Position numbers and translations under genes: made by a program
Shown here: positions 18,184 through 27,243 of the stretch, piece by piece
Layout of the letters: each line of letters starts with the position of its first letter
Position numbering within the stretch: the first letter of the stretch is position 1
The notes under the pieces: model-generated
Told to the model about the DNA's origin: nothing
What the model saw: the letters and a program-made list of their open reading frames with translations, nothing else
Databases searched by the model: none
Assembly (NCBI RefSeq): GCF_000269985.1
Contig: NC_016109.1
Span: forward strand, 3,782,001-3,846,000
DNA length: 64,000 bases
Origin: Kitasatospora setae KM-6054
GTDB lineage: Bacteria > Actinomycetota > Actinomycetes > Streptomycetales > Streptomycetaceae
Direction of reading: 5' to 3'

Positions 18184-19098
18184 GTGCTTCCCGACTTCGG
18201 AGACCCCTCCGACCCCGGCAACCGCCCCGCCCGACTCGCCGTGGGCGTGCTCGGGGCCGGCCGGGTCGGCCCCGCCCTCGGCGCCGCCCTGCAGCTCGCG
18301 GGGCACCGCGTGGTCGCCGCGTCGGGCGTCTCCGCCGCGTCGCGGCGGCGGGCCGAGGCGCTGCTGCCGGGGGTGCGGCTGGTGACGCCGCCGCAGGTGA
18401 TGGCCGCCGCCGACCTGGTGCTGCTGACCGTCCCGGACGACGCCCTGCCGGACCTGGTCGGCGGCCTGGCCGCGACCGGCGCGGTCCGCCCCGGCCAGCT
18501 CCTGGTGCACACCTCGGGCGCGCACGGCGTGGCCGTGCTGGAGCCCGCGACCCGGGTGGGCGCGCTGCCGCTGGCGCTGCACCCGGCGATGACCTTCACC
18601 GGCACCTCGGTGGACGTGGCCCGGCTGGCCGGCTGCCCGTTCGGGGTGACCGCGCCGGAGGAGCTGCGGCCGGTCGCCGAGGCGCTGGTGGTGGAGATGG
18701 GCGGCGAGCCGGCCTGGATCCCCGAGGAGGTCCGGCCGCTCTACCACACGGCGCTCGCGCACGGCGCGAACCACCTGGTCACGCTGGTCGCGCAGGCGAT
18801 GGAGCTGCTGCGCACGGCCGGCGTCGCCGAGCCCGGCCAGCTGCTCGGCCCGCTGCTGGGCGCGGCCCTGGACAACGCCCTGCGCTCGGGCGACCTCGCG
18901 CTGACCGGCCCGGTGGCCCGCGGCGACGTCGGCACGGTGCGCACGCACCTGTCCCGACTCGCTACGGTGACCCCGGACATCGGCCGGGCCTACCGGGCGA
19001 TGGCCACGGCGACCGCGCAACGGGCGGTGGCCAACGGCACGTTGAAGCCGGAGCCGGCGGCGGCGCTGCTGGACGTACTGAACGAGGAGAAGCACTGA
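18184..19098 (+). CDS. Rossmann-fold and DUF2520 domain-containing oxidoreductase-like protein
   Basis: A 304-residue protein. The N-terminal NAD(P)-binding fold begins with [24 protein letters not shown]; then come [24 protein letters not shown] and [10 protein letters not shown]. The C-terminal helical DUF2520 domain has [23 protein letters not shown] and [18 protein letters not shown]. The architecture resembles ketopantoate reductase and F420-dependent NADP reductases. Its stop overlaps the panC start (TGATG), so a role in pantothenate synthesis, perhaps as a ketopantoate-reductase-like enzyme, is plausible but unproven. It is the first gene of the pan/nad/coaX operon. Confidence 0.85.
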   Translation: MLPDFGDPSDPGNRPARLAVGVLGAGRVGPALGAALQLAGHRVVAASGVSAASRRRAEALLPGVRLVTPPQVMAAADLVLLTVPDDALPDLVGGLAATGAVRPGQLLVHTSGAHGVAVLEPATRVGALPLALHPAMTFTGTSVDVARLAGCPFGVTAPEELRPVAEALVVEMGGEPAWIPEEVRPLYHTALAHGANHLVTLVAQAMELLRTAGVAEPGQLLGPLLGAALDNALRSGDLALTGPVARGDVGTVRTHLSRLATVTPDIGRAYRAMATATAQRAVANGTLKPEPAAALLDVLNEEKH

Positions 19099-20003
19099 TG
19101 GCACGCGACAGGCGCCCGGCGAAGGCCCCGAAGGCGGCGAAGGTCCGCAAGGCGGTGCTGACCCGCACCGTGGAGGAGTTCGAGGCCGCGTTCTGGCCGG
19201 ACGAGCAGCCGGTGGACAACGCCGTGGTGATGACCATGGGCGCGCTGCACGAGGGCCACGCGGCGCTGGTCCGGGCGGCCCGCCGCCAGGTCGGCCAGGA
19301 CGGCCGGGTGGCCGTGACGGTCTTCGTCAACCCGCTGCAGTTCGGCGCGGGCGAGGACCTGGACCGCTACCCGCGCACCCTGGACGAGGACCTCGCGCTC
19401 GCCGAGGAGATGGGCGCGGACGTGGTGTTCGCCCCGTCCGTCGACGAGGTGTACCCGAACGGCGAGCCGCTGGTGCGGATCTCGGCCGGCCCGATGGGCG
19501 AGGGCTTCGAGGGCGCCGCCCGCCCGGGCCACTTCGACGGTGTGCTGACCATCGTCGCCAAGCTGCTGCACATCACCGACCCGGACTTCGCGGTGTTCGG
19601 CGAGAAGGACGCCCAGCAGCTGGCGCTGGTCCGCCGGATGGTCGCCGACCTGGACTTCGACGTGGAGGTGGTCGGCGTCCCGACCGTCCGCGAGGAGGAC
19701 GGCCTGGCGCTGTCCTCGCGCAACCGCTTCCTGTCCGAGGCCGAGCGCGACCGGGCCCTCGTGCTCTCCCGCGCCCTGTTCGCCGGCCGGGACGCCGGCG
19801 CGCGGGGCCCGAAGGCCGTCCGCGAGGCGGCCGCCGCCGTGCTGGAGGGCGCGGACGGCGTCTCCCCCGACTACCTGGCCCTGGTCGACCCGCTGTCCTT
19901 CACCGAGGCGCCGGACGACTTCCAGGGCGAGGCGGTGCTCGCCGTCGCGGCCCGGGTCGGCTCGACCCGGCTGATCGACAACGTGAGCGTCATCGTCCGC
20001 TAG
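19098..20003 (+). CDS. panC: Pantothenate synthetase (pantoate--beta-alanine ligase)
   Basis: A 301-residue cytoplasmic enzyme that condenses pantoate and beta-alanine with ATP. Family signatures are [17 protein letters not shown] (HxGH nucleotidyl-transferase motif), [70 protein letters not shown] and [13 protein letters not shown] Lys-rich N-terminal extension (about 20 residues) precedes the core. The start overlaps the DUF2520 stop by one base (translational coupling). The beta-alanine it needs is made by panD, the next gene. Confidence 0.96.
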   Translation: MARDRRPAKAPKAAKVRKAVLTRTVEEFEAAFWPDEQPVDNAVVMTMGALHEGHAALVRAARRQVGQDGRVAVTVFVNPLQFGAGEDLDRYPRTLDEDLALAEEMGADVVFAPSVDEVYPNGEPLVRISAGPMGEGFEGAARPGHFDGVLTIVAKLLHITDPDFAVFGEKDAQQLALVRRMVADLDFDVEVVGVPTVREEDGLALSSRNRFLSEAERDRALVLSRALFAGRDAGARGPKAVREAAAAVLEGADGVSPDYLALVDPLSFTEAPDDFQGEAVLAVAARVGSTRLIDNVSVIVR

Positions 20004-20092
20004 GCACCAGCCCGGACCCCGGGGCGGCCGCCCGGCCGCCCGCCCCTTCCCGGTACGCACCACCAGGCATGCACTCACAGGAGGCGTGACCC

Positions 20093-20542
20093 ATGTTCCG
20101 CACCATGCTCAAGTCCAAGATCCACCGCGCCACCGTCACCCAGGCCGACCTGCACTACGTGGGCTCGGTGACGGTCGACGAGGACCTGCTCGACGCCGCG
20201 GACCTGCTCCCCGGCGAGCTGGTCCACATCGTCGACATCGACAACGGCGCCCGGCTGGAGACCTACACCATCGCCGGCCCGCGCGGCTCCGGCGTGATCG
20301 GCATCAACGGCGCCGCCGCCCGGCTGGTCCACCCCGGCGACCTGGTGATCCTGATCGCCTACGGGCAGATGGACACCGCCGAGGCCAAGGCGTACCTGCC
20401 GAAGGTGGTCTTCGTCGACGGGCGCAACCGGATCACCGGCCTCGGCGGCGACCCCGCGGACGCCCCCGAGGGCAGCGGACTGGTGCGCGGCGACGCCGCG
20501 TACGGTGGTGCGAACGGCGCGGCCGACGCCGCCGCGCGCTGA
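20093..20542 (+). CDS. panD: Aspartate 1-decarboxylase proenzyme
   Basis: A 149-residue pyruvoyl enzyme that makes beta-alanine from L-aspartate for pantothenate synthesis. The self-cleavage site is at Gly24-Ser25 (HYVGSVTVD); Ser25 becomes the pyruvoyl group. [30 protein letters not shown] and [12 protein letters not shown] are family signatures. The C-terminus has an Ala/Gly-rich extension of about 25 residues beyond the usual end. ATG 20093 is preceded by GGAGG. It lies 89 bp after panC, and that gap holds a GC-rich inverted repeat. Confidence 0.97.
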   Translation: MFRTMLKSKIHRATVTQADLHYVGSVTVDEDLLDAADLLPGELVHIVDIDNGARLETYTIAGPRGSGVIGINGAAARLVHPGDLVILIAYGQMDTAEAKAYLPKVVFVDGRNRITGLGGDPADAPEGSGLVRGDAAYGGANGAADAAAR

Positions 20543-20558
20543 AGGAGCAGCTGAACCC

Positions 20559-22172
20559 ATGCCGTACCGCCTGACCGCCCCCGCCCCCGGCTGGACCACG
20601 AGCACCGACGTGGTCGTGATCGGCTCCGGCGTGGCCGGGCTCACCGTCGCGCTCAACGCCCGCAAGGCCGGCCTGCGGGCCATGGTGGTGACCAAGGCGG
20701 TGCTGGACGAGGGCTCCACCCGCTGGGCCCAGGGCGGCATCGCCGCCGCCCTGGGCGAGGGCGACACCCCCGAGCAGCACCTGCAGGACACCCTGGTCGC
20801 CGGCGCCGGACTGTGCGACGAGGAGGCGGTGCGCGCCCTGGTCACCGAGGGCCCGGACGCGGTGCGCCGGCTGATCGAGACCGGCGCCGAGTTCGACCTC
20901 GACGAGGACGGCGAGATCGTGCTGACCCGCGAGGGCGGCCACCACCGCCGCCGGATCGCGCACGCCGGCGGCGACGCCACCGGCGCCGAGATCGAGCGCG
21001 CCCTGGTCGCCGCGGTCGAGGCCGACCCCGGCCTGGAGCTGATCGAGCACGCCCTGGTGCTGGACCTGCTCACCGACGCCGAGGGCCACGCCTCCGGCGT
21101 CACCCTGCACGTGATGGGCGAGGGCCAGCGCGACGGCGTCGGCGCGATCCTGGCCCGGGCCGTGGTGCTGGCCACCGGCGGCATGGGCCAGGTCTACTCG
21201 GCCACCACCAACCCGGCGGTCTCCACCGGCGACGGCGTCGCGCTCGCCCTGCGGGCCGGCGCCGAGGTCACCGACCTGGAGTTCGTCCAGTTCCACCCGA
21301 CCGTGCTGTTCCTCGGCCCGGACGCGCAGGGCCAGCAGCCGCTGGTCTCCGAGGCGGTCCGCGGCGAGGGCGCCCACCTGGTCGACGCGGACGGCGTCCG
21401 CTTCATGGTCGGCCAGCACGAGCTGGCCGAGCTCGCCCCGCGCGACATCGTCGCCAAGGCGATCATCCGCCGGACGCACGCCCACGGCACCCGGCACATG
21501 TACCTGGACGGGCGGCACTTCGGCGCCGAGATGTGGGAGCACCGCTTCCCCACCATCCTGGCCGCCTGCCGGGCGCACGGGATCGACCCGGTCACCGAGC
21601 CGATCCCGGTCTCCCCGGCCGCCCACCACGCCTCCGGCGGCGTCCGCACCGACCTGCACGGCCGCACCACCGTCCCGGGCCTGTACGCCTGCGGCGAGGT
21701 CGCCTGCACCGGCGTGCACGGCGCCAACCGGCTGGCCTCCAACTCGCTGCTGGAGGGCCTGGTCTTCGCCGAGCGGATCGCCGCCGACCTGGCCGCGCTG
21801 AACGCGGCCGGCCGGCTCCCGGCCCGCACCGTCACCACCGACGCGGCCCGCGCCGCGACGCCGGTGCCGCTGCTGCCCGAGGCGGCCCGCGGCGAGATCC
21901 AGCAGCTGATGACGTCCGGCGCGGGCGTGCTCCGCTCCGCGGAGTCGCTGGCCGCCACCGCCAAGGGCCTGGCCGCGCTGGCCGACCCGGCCGACGGCGC
22001 CGCCCCGTCCGTGGAGACCTGGGAGGCCACCAACCTGCACCAGGTCGCCACCGCCCTCACCACCTCCGCCGCGCTCCGCCAGGAGACCCGCGGCTGCCAC
22101 TGGCGCGAGGACTTCCCCGACCGCGACGACGCCCACTGGCACCGCCACGTCGTCCACCCGCTCGCCGGCTAG
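20559..22172 (+). CDS. nadB: L-aspartate oxidase
   Basis: A 537-residue FAD enzyme that oxidises L-aspartate to iminoaspartate, the first step of de novo NAD synthesis. It shows the dinucleotide fold (VVVIGSGVAGLTVALNARKAG), STRWAQGGIAAAL, the FAD/substrate segment ATGGMGQVYSATTNPAVSTGDGVALALRAGAE, FVQFHPTVL, EAVRGEGAHLVD, and HHASGGVRTDLHGRT with GEVACTGVHGANRLASNSLLEGLVF. ATG 20559 has a strong Shine-Dalgarno sequence (GAAGGAG) and lies 16 bp after panD. No nadA is seen nearby, so quinolinate synthase must be encoded elsewhere. Confidence 0.96.
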   Translation: MPYRLTAPAPGWTTSTDVVVIGSGVAGLTVALNARKAGLRAMVVTKAVLDEGSTRWAQGGIAAALGEGDTPEQHLQDTLVAGAGLCDEEAVRALVTEGPDAVRRLIETGAEFDLDEDGEIVLTREGGHHRRRIAHAGGDATGAEIERALVAAVEADPGLELIEHALVLDLLTDAEGHASGVTLHVMGEGQRDGVGAILARAVVLATGGMGQVYSATTNPAVSTGDGVALALRAGAEVTDLEFVQFHPTVLFLGPDAQGQQPLVSEAVRGEGAHLVDADGVRFMVGQHELAELAPRDIVAKAIIRRTHAHGTRHMYLDGRHFGAEMWEHRFPTILAACRAHGIDPVTEPIPVSPAAHHASGGVRTDLHGRTTVPGLYACGEVACTGVHGANRLASNSLLEGLVFAERIAADLAALNAAGRLPARTVTTDAARAATPVPLLPEAARGEIQQLMTSGAGVLRSAESLAATAKGLAALADPADGAAPSVETWEATNLHQVATALTTSAALRQETRGCHWREDFPDRDDAHWHRHVVHPLAG

Positions 22173-22221
22173 CGCCCCGCGCCCGCCCTCCCGTCCCGCC
22201 GAACCCTGGAGCCCAGCCACC

Positions 22222-23193
22222 ATGTCCCACTCCGAACTGCCCCTCCTGTCCTCCGAGTCCGGCGGCTGCGGCGACGGCTGCGCGTGCGGGGAGGGCGAGG
22301 AGTACGAGACCGGGCTCGACCCGGCGCTCGCCGCGCTGCTGGAGGAGGCCGGGCTCGACCCGGTCGAGGTCGAGGACGTGGCGATGATGGCCCTGTCCGA
22401 GGACCTGGCCGGCGGCGAGGACGTCACCTCGGTGGCGACCGTCCCGGCCGAGGCCGTGGCGACCGCCGACTTCACCGCCCGGCAGGCGGGCGTGGTGGCC
22501 GGCCTGCGGGTGGCGGAGGCCGTCGTCTCGCTGGTCTGCGAGGAGGAGTTCGAGGTCGAGCGGCACGTCGAGGACGGCGAGGCGGTCGTCCCCGGCCAGG
22601 TGCTGCTCTCGGTCCGCAGCCGCACCCGCGACCTGCTGACCGCCGAGCGCTCGGCGCTGAACCTGCTCTGCCACCTGTCCGGCATCGCGACCGCGACCCG
22701 GGCCTGGGCGGACGCCCTGGAGGGCACCGGCGCGGTGGTCCGCGACACCCGGAAGACCACCCCGGGCCTGCGCGCGCTGGAGAAGTTCGCGGTCCGGGCC
22801 GGCGGCGGCGCCAACCACCGGATGGCGCTGTCCGACGCGGCGCTGGTGAAGGACAACCACGTGGTGGCCGCGGGCGGCGTCGCGGAGGCGTTCACCGCCG
22901 TCCGGGAGGCGTTCCCGGAGCTGCCGATCGAGGTCGAGGTCGACACCGTCGAGCAGATCGCCCCGGTCCTGGAGGCCGGCGCGGACCTCATCCTGCTGGA
23001 CAACTTCAGCACCGAGCAGCTGCGCGAGGCCGTCGCCCTGGTGGCCGGCCGGGCCCGGCTGGAGGCTTCCGGCGGACTGACCCTGGCCACCGCGCGCGAG
23101 GTCGCGGAGACTGGGGTCGACTTCCTGGCCGTCGGCGCCCTGACGCACTCCGCGCCGGTCCTGGACATCGGCCTGGACCTCCGCACCTCCTGA
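22222..23193 (+). CDS. nadC: Nicotinate-nucleotide pyrophosphorylase (carboxylating)
   Basis: A 323-residue quinolinate phosphoribosyltransferase converting quinolinate and PRPP to nicotinate mononucleotide. The core has LSEDLAGGEDVTS, ERSALNLLCHLSGIATATRAW, the PRPP/quinolinate-binding RDTRKTTPGLRALEKFAVRAGGGANHRMALSDAALVKDNHV, and C-terminal LEASGGLTLATAREVAETGVDFLAVGALTHS. An unusual acidic, cysteine-rich N-terminal extension of about 35 residues (GGCGDGCACGEGEE) precedes the catalytic domain. It lies 49 bp after nadB, with a weak GGAG upstream of ATG 22222. Confidence 0.96.
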   Translation: MSHSELPLLSSESGGCGDGCACGEGEEYETGLDPALAALLEEAGLDPVEVEDVAMMALSEDLAGGEDVTSVATVPAEAVATADFTARQAGVVAGLRVAEAVVSLVCEEEFEVERHVEDGEAVVPGQVLLSVRSRTRDLLTAERSALNLLCHLSGIATATRAWADALEGTGAVVRDTRKTTPGLRALEKFAVRAGGGANHRMALSDAALVKDNHVVAAGGVAEAFTAVREAFPELPIEVEVDTVEQIAPVLEAGADLILLDNFSTEQLREAVALVAGRARLEASGGLTLATAREVAETGVDFLAVGALTHSAPVLDIGLDLRTS

Positions 23194-23216
23194 CCCTTCG
23201 AAGCAGAAAGCCCCCC

Positions 23217-24014
<798 letters not shown>

Positions 24015-24031
24015 CGCCCCGCCGTCCCCCC

Positions 24032-24064
24032 GGCCCCGGCCCGTTCCGACGGGGGACCGGGGCC
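24032..24064 (+). terminator. GC-rich inverted repeat at operon end
   Basis: GGCCCCGG (24032-24039) pairs with CCGGGGCC (24057-24064). A nested CCCGT/ACGGG stem lies inside the loop. There is no T-tract, so termination efficiency is uncertain. Confidence 0.45.
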
Positions 24065-24164
24065 GGTCGCGTTCCCGCACCGCAGGTCCGGAGCGGATGC
24101 ACCATCTCATAGGCCAATCGGGACAAACACGTCATCAATCGTCATAAGTCGGACGTACGCCACG

Positions 24165-24170
24165 TACTGT
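24165..24170 (+). promoter_or_regulatory. Leaderless-type -10 box
   Basis: TACTGT ends 6 nt before ATG 24177. The preceding 60 bp are relatively AT-rich for this genome. Confidence 0.5.
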
Positions 24171-24176
24171 CGACCC

Positions 24177-24875
24177 ATGCCAACGCCACACGGATCGCGC
24201 GGCGGCATGGCCTTCAGCGCCGACGAAGTCCGGGTGCTGCGCCGTGTCCTCGCCCAAGCCCTCTACCCGGCCGTCCCCGACCGGCTCCCGGCGCCCGCCC
24301 CGGCGGGCGAGCTGTGGGCCGAGGACGTCCAGGACGCGCTTCGGCTGACCGAGGCCATCGACGAGGCGGTCCAGGAGGGCGGTCGGCTGCGCGCCTTCAT
24401 GCTCACCGACCTGTCCCGCTACCGGTCCGCGCTGCCCGGCAGCGCGGCGGGCTACCTGGACCGCCTGGAGGAGGCCGTCACCGACGGCTACCTGCCCACC
24501 GCCGACGACCTGTCGGCGCTGCGCTCGCTGTCCCGCCAGCCGTGCGGCCCGCACGAGCAGGCCCGCCGTTCCCGGCTCGCCGGGCGCTGCCACGCGCTCG
24601 CCGAGGCGGAAGTCCGCGAACGGCTCTCGCTGGGCTCCGGCCAGCGGCACCTCGCCGCGGTGCCGAACCCGGCGTCCGAACCCCAGCCCGCCATCACTGT
24701 TGGAGGACGGTTCCCGATGAGCGACCAGCACCCCCCGCACCCGGCCGACCGGCCCCGCCCGCGCCGGATGCCCACCCCCGCCGAACTCTTCGGCCGCCGC
24801 TCCCGCCCGGCCCCCCGGCAGGACCCGCCGGACGACGAGGAGCGCCCCGAGCTCGCCACCGGAACCGGCGGCTGA
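24177..24875 (+). CDS. Conserved actinobacterial protein of unknown function
   Basis: A 232-residue soluble protein. Residues 10-140 are an ordered, helix-rich part (MAFSADEVRVLRRVLAQALYP, LWAEDVQDALRLTEAIDEAVQEGGRLRAFMLTDLSRYR, AAGYLDRLEEAVTDGYLPTADDLSALRSL). The C-terminal 80 residues are Pro/Arg/Asp-rich and probably disordered. Proteins beginning MAFSADEVRVLRR recur in streptomycetes between coaX and lysS, as far as I recall; no function is known. It has its own leaderless-like promoter and a strong terminator directly after the stop, so it is monocistronic. Confidence 0.8.
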   Translation: MPTPHGSRGGMAFSADEVRVLRRVLAQALYPAVPDRLPAPAPAGELWAEDVQDALRLTEAIDEAVQEGGRLRAFMLTDLSRYRSALPGSAAGYLDRLEEAVTDGYLPTADDLSALRSLSRQPCGPHEQARRSRLAGRCHALAEAEVRERLSLGSGQRHLAAVPNPASEPQPAITVGGRFPMSDQHPPHPADRPRPRRMPTPAELFGRRSRPAPRQDPPDDEERPELATGTGG

Positions 24876-24894
24876 CACCCCGCCAGGACACCGA

Positions 24895-24919
24895 AGCCCC
24901 CTCCCCGGAGGGGGCTTTT
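24895..24919 (+). terminator. Rho-independent terminator
   Basis: AGCCCCCTCC (24895-24904) pairs perfectly with GGAGGGGGCT (24907-24916), followed by TTTT. It lies 20 bp after the stop of the preceding gene. Confidence 0.85.
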
Positions 24920-25104
24920 CCGTGCTCCGGGGAGATGTGTCGACAATGTGAGGCGTTCGCGGAGAACCCTTCGGCAAAGATCTGGCAAAACCTTCGAACG
25001 ATAGGTCGAGCGCGTCCGGAATTGTCTGATTTATCAGCCCGCCCGATGTCACCCCACCCCCCTATGGTCTGGCTCGATCGCATTCGAAAGATCGAAGGGT
25101 CAAC
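24920..25104. other. Intergenic region with relatively AT-rich stretch
   Basis: No gene is seen between the terminator and the small frame at 25105. The stretch 24950-25045 is less GC-rich than its surroundings. TATGGT at about 25063 is a possible -10 box for the downstream small gene. Confidence 0.4.
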
Positions 25105-25281
25105 GTGGGGAATTCGCGTGTTCCGCGCGCGGCGGCCACCGGCGTTCCGCCGGCCGCCGACCTCCTGACGCACACCGGCGGGCCCCGACCGGAGGCCGCC
25201 ACCGGCCCCGGCCGCGAGCCGCCCGCCGACGGGCCGGTGCCCACCGGACGCCGCCGCCGCAAGGCCGGGGCGCACCGCTGA
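25105..25281 (+). CDS. Possible small basic protein (58 aa)
   Basis: GTG 25105 opens a frame of 58 codons starting VGNSRVPRAAATGVPPAADLL and ending GRRRRKAGAHR. Third positions are G or C in nearly all codons, and GAAGGG lies at Shine-Dalgarno distance. The product is Pro/Gly/Arg-rich with a very basic C-terminus, and I recognise no family. It lies 83 bp upstream of the LASTG surface-protein gene. Chance open frames are common at this GC content, so the call is tentative. Confidence 0.4.
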   Translation: MGNSRVPRAAATGVPPAADLLTHTGGPRPEAATGPGREPPADGPVPTGRRRRKAGAHR

Positions 25282-25364
25282 GGCACCCGCACACCTCCGG
25301 CGCCCCCGCCCACCCGGCCGGGCCGGCAGGGGCGCCGCCCACCTCACCAGTACCGAGGAAGCCC

Positions 25365-27122
25365 ATGCAGCACCCCCGTTCCCGGACGCTCGCCGCGTCC
25401 GCCGCGCTCACCGTCCTCGCGCTCGGCGCCTTCGCCGTCCCGGCCCAGGCCGCCGAGCAGATCACCCTGGACGCCGTCCCCGCGCTCTCGCTGCCCACCG
25501 ACCAGGCCGACGGCACGACGCTGTTCATCGACGCCCGCGGCACCGCCACCACCGATGGCGACCTGGTCGTCACCTACGACACGACCGGCCTGGCCGGCAT
25601 CGCGTCGCTCACCCCGGAGAGCGGCACCAGCCACGCCTGCACCACCGCCGGGCAGCTCGTCACCTGCACCTACCGGCACTACTCCGCACCCGGCCACCCC
25701 GAGTTCGGCATGCAGTTCCAGCCCCGGCTGACCGCGCTCAAGGGCGCCCCGGCGAACACCGCCGGGCACCTGAAGGTCTCCCAGTCCTGGAAGGGCGCCG
25801 CGCCGCAGAGCATCGACGTCGCGGTCTACGCCGGCGGCCCCCGGCTGGCGTTCGCCAAGGACTTCGACAGCTCCGCGCGGCCCGCCGGCAAGCCCGGCAC
25901 GGTCCTCAAGCAGTCCCTGGAGATCACCAACAAGGGCCCGCTGGAGAGCGGCCGGCTGGTCGTCGCGGCCGAGCTCTCGCCCGGCCTGACCTTCGAGAAG
26001 AAGTTCGCCAACTGCTCGTACGGCACCTCCCGGAACACCGACCCCCGGTTCAACGCGGGCAGCGCCGCCATCTGCACCATCAACACCTCGGTGCGGCCCG
26101 GCCAGCAGGTCACCGTCAACCCGCTGGAGTTCAAGGTCGGGGCCGACGCGCTCTACCCGGACATCCAGTTCTACGCCGTGCCCGAGACCGACACCCTGGT
26201 CTACCTGAACCGGGGCTTCACCTTCACCCCGGCCTCCGGCACCGGCGAGCGGCTGACCGTCCAGGGCGTGCCGGAGACCGAGGGCACCAAGCCCGGCCCG
26301 CCGAACCTGCCCGGTGGCGAGAACGACGGACGCGACAGCGTGATCGTCCAGTACCGGGTCGACAGCACCGCGGACTTCGCCGTGCTCGGCACCTGGACCC
26401 CGTCCGCCGGCGGCCGCAAGGGCGTCCTGAAGACCGGCGTGCACAACAACGGCCCGGCCTCGGTCGCCTACGCGCGCAGCGGCAACGCGGTCGCCGCCGA
26501 GCTGGTGACGCTGCCCGCCGGGGTCACCGTCGACGGGCAGCTGCCGGACGGCTGCTCCGTCCGCGAGGAGCTCCCGAACGTGGTGACCTGCCACACCACG
26601 GCGTTCGTCGGCAACGGCACCGAGCAGACCTTCGACCTGCCGCTCGCGGTCGCCGACCCGGCCGCCGCCCCGAAGGTCCTCCTCGGCGTCACCACCGAGG
26701 ACGGCGGCTACAACAACCGCGTCGAGCCGCTGGAGTTCGACAGCGAGAACGCCGACAACACCGCCGTGGTCGCCCTCGGCACCACCGGCTCCACCGCCGC
26801 GCCGACCACCAAGCCCGGCGGCGGCACCGGCTCCACCGGCTCCACCACCGGCGGCGGCTCGACCGCCGGCGGCGGCTCCACCACCGGCGGGAACGGCGGC
26901 GCCACCGCCACCGCCACCGCCTCCGCCACGTCGAGCGCCCCGGCCACCGGCTCGACCGGCGGCACCACCGGCTCGACCGGCTCGACCGCCGGCGGCAACC
27001 TGGCCTCCACCGGCGGCGGCCAGGGCACCGGCACCATGCTCGGCCTGGGCATCGGCGCCGTGGTGCTCGGCGGCGGCACCATCCTGGCGGTCTCCCGCCG
27101 CCGCGGCGCGCGGCAGCGCTGA
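25365..27122 (+). CDS. Secreted cell-wall-anchored protein with LASTG sorting signal
   Basis: A 585-residue exported protein. It has a Sec signal peptide (about 1-30, basic start, hydrophobic core, cleavage near AQAAE), then about 420 residues of beta-rich extracellular domains with DUF11/CARDB-like phrases (LEITNKGPLESGRLVV; GVHNNGPASVAYARSG) and paired cysteines. A Gly/Ser/Thr-rich spacer (about 470-540) follows. The sortase signal is LASTG at 546-550, then a hydrophobic helix and a basic tail (RRRGARQR). LAxTG signals are processed by class E sortases in streptomycetes. It is likely a surface structural or adhesive protein; the ligand is unknown. Confidence 0.85.
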   Translation: MQHPRSRTLAASAALTVLALGAFAVPAQAAEQITLDAVPALSLPTDQADGTTLFIDARGTATTDGDLVVTYDTTGLAGIASLTPESGTSHACTTAGQLVTCTYRHYSAPGHPEFGMQFQPRLTALKGAPANTAGHLKVSQSWKGAAPQSIDVAVYAGGPRLAFAKDFDSSARPAGKPGTVLKQSLEITNKGPLESGRLVVAAELSPGLTFEKKFANCSYGTSRNTDPRFNAGSAAICTINTSVRPGQQVTVNPLEFKVGADALYPDIQFYAVPETDTLVYLNRGFTFTPASGTGERLTVQGVPETEGTKPGPPNLPGGENDGRDSVIVQYRVDSTADFAVLGTWTPSAGGRKGVLKTGVHNNGPASVAYARSGNAVAAELVTLPAGVTVDGQLPDGCSVREELPNVVTCHTTAFVGNGTEQTFDLPLAVADPAAAPKVLLGVTTEDGGYNNRVEPLEFDSENADNTAVVALGTTGSTAAPTTKPGGGTGSTGSTTGGGSTAGGGSTTGGNGGATATATASATSSAPATGSTGGTTGSTGSTAGGNLASTGGGQGTGTMLGLGIGAVVLGGGTILAVSRRRGARQR

Positions 27123-27231
27123 CGCCACCGCCGGGGCACCGGCCCGCCCCCGCCCGGGGCGGCCGGTGTCCCGGCCCGCGCGGCCGCCCGGCAGCACGGC
27201 AGCCCGTGCCGGGACGCCCCGTGAGCCTGGC

Positions 27232-27237
27232 TACCCT
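27232..27237 (+). promoter_or_regulatory. Leaderless-type -10 box for lysS
   Basis: TACCCT ends 6 nt before GTG 27244. Confidence 0.5.
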
Positions 27238-27243
27238 GGTGGG

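Noticed and set aside
24177..24875. BldC- or AbrB-type regulator call for the conserved protein after coaX
   Set aside because: No helix-turn-helix or swapped-hairpin motif is visible, so it is left as unknown.
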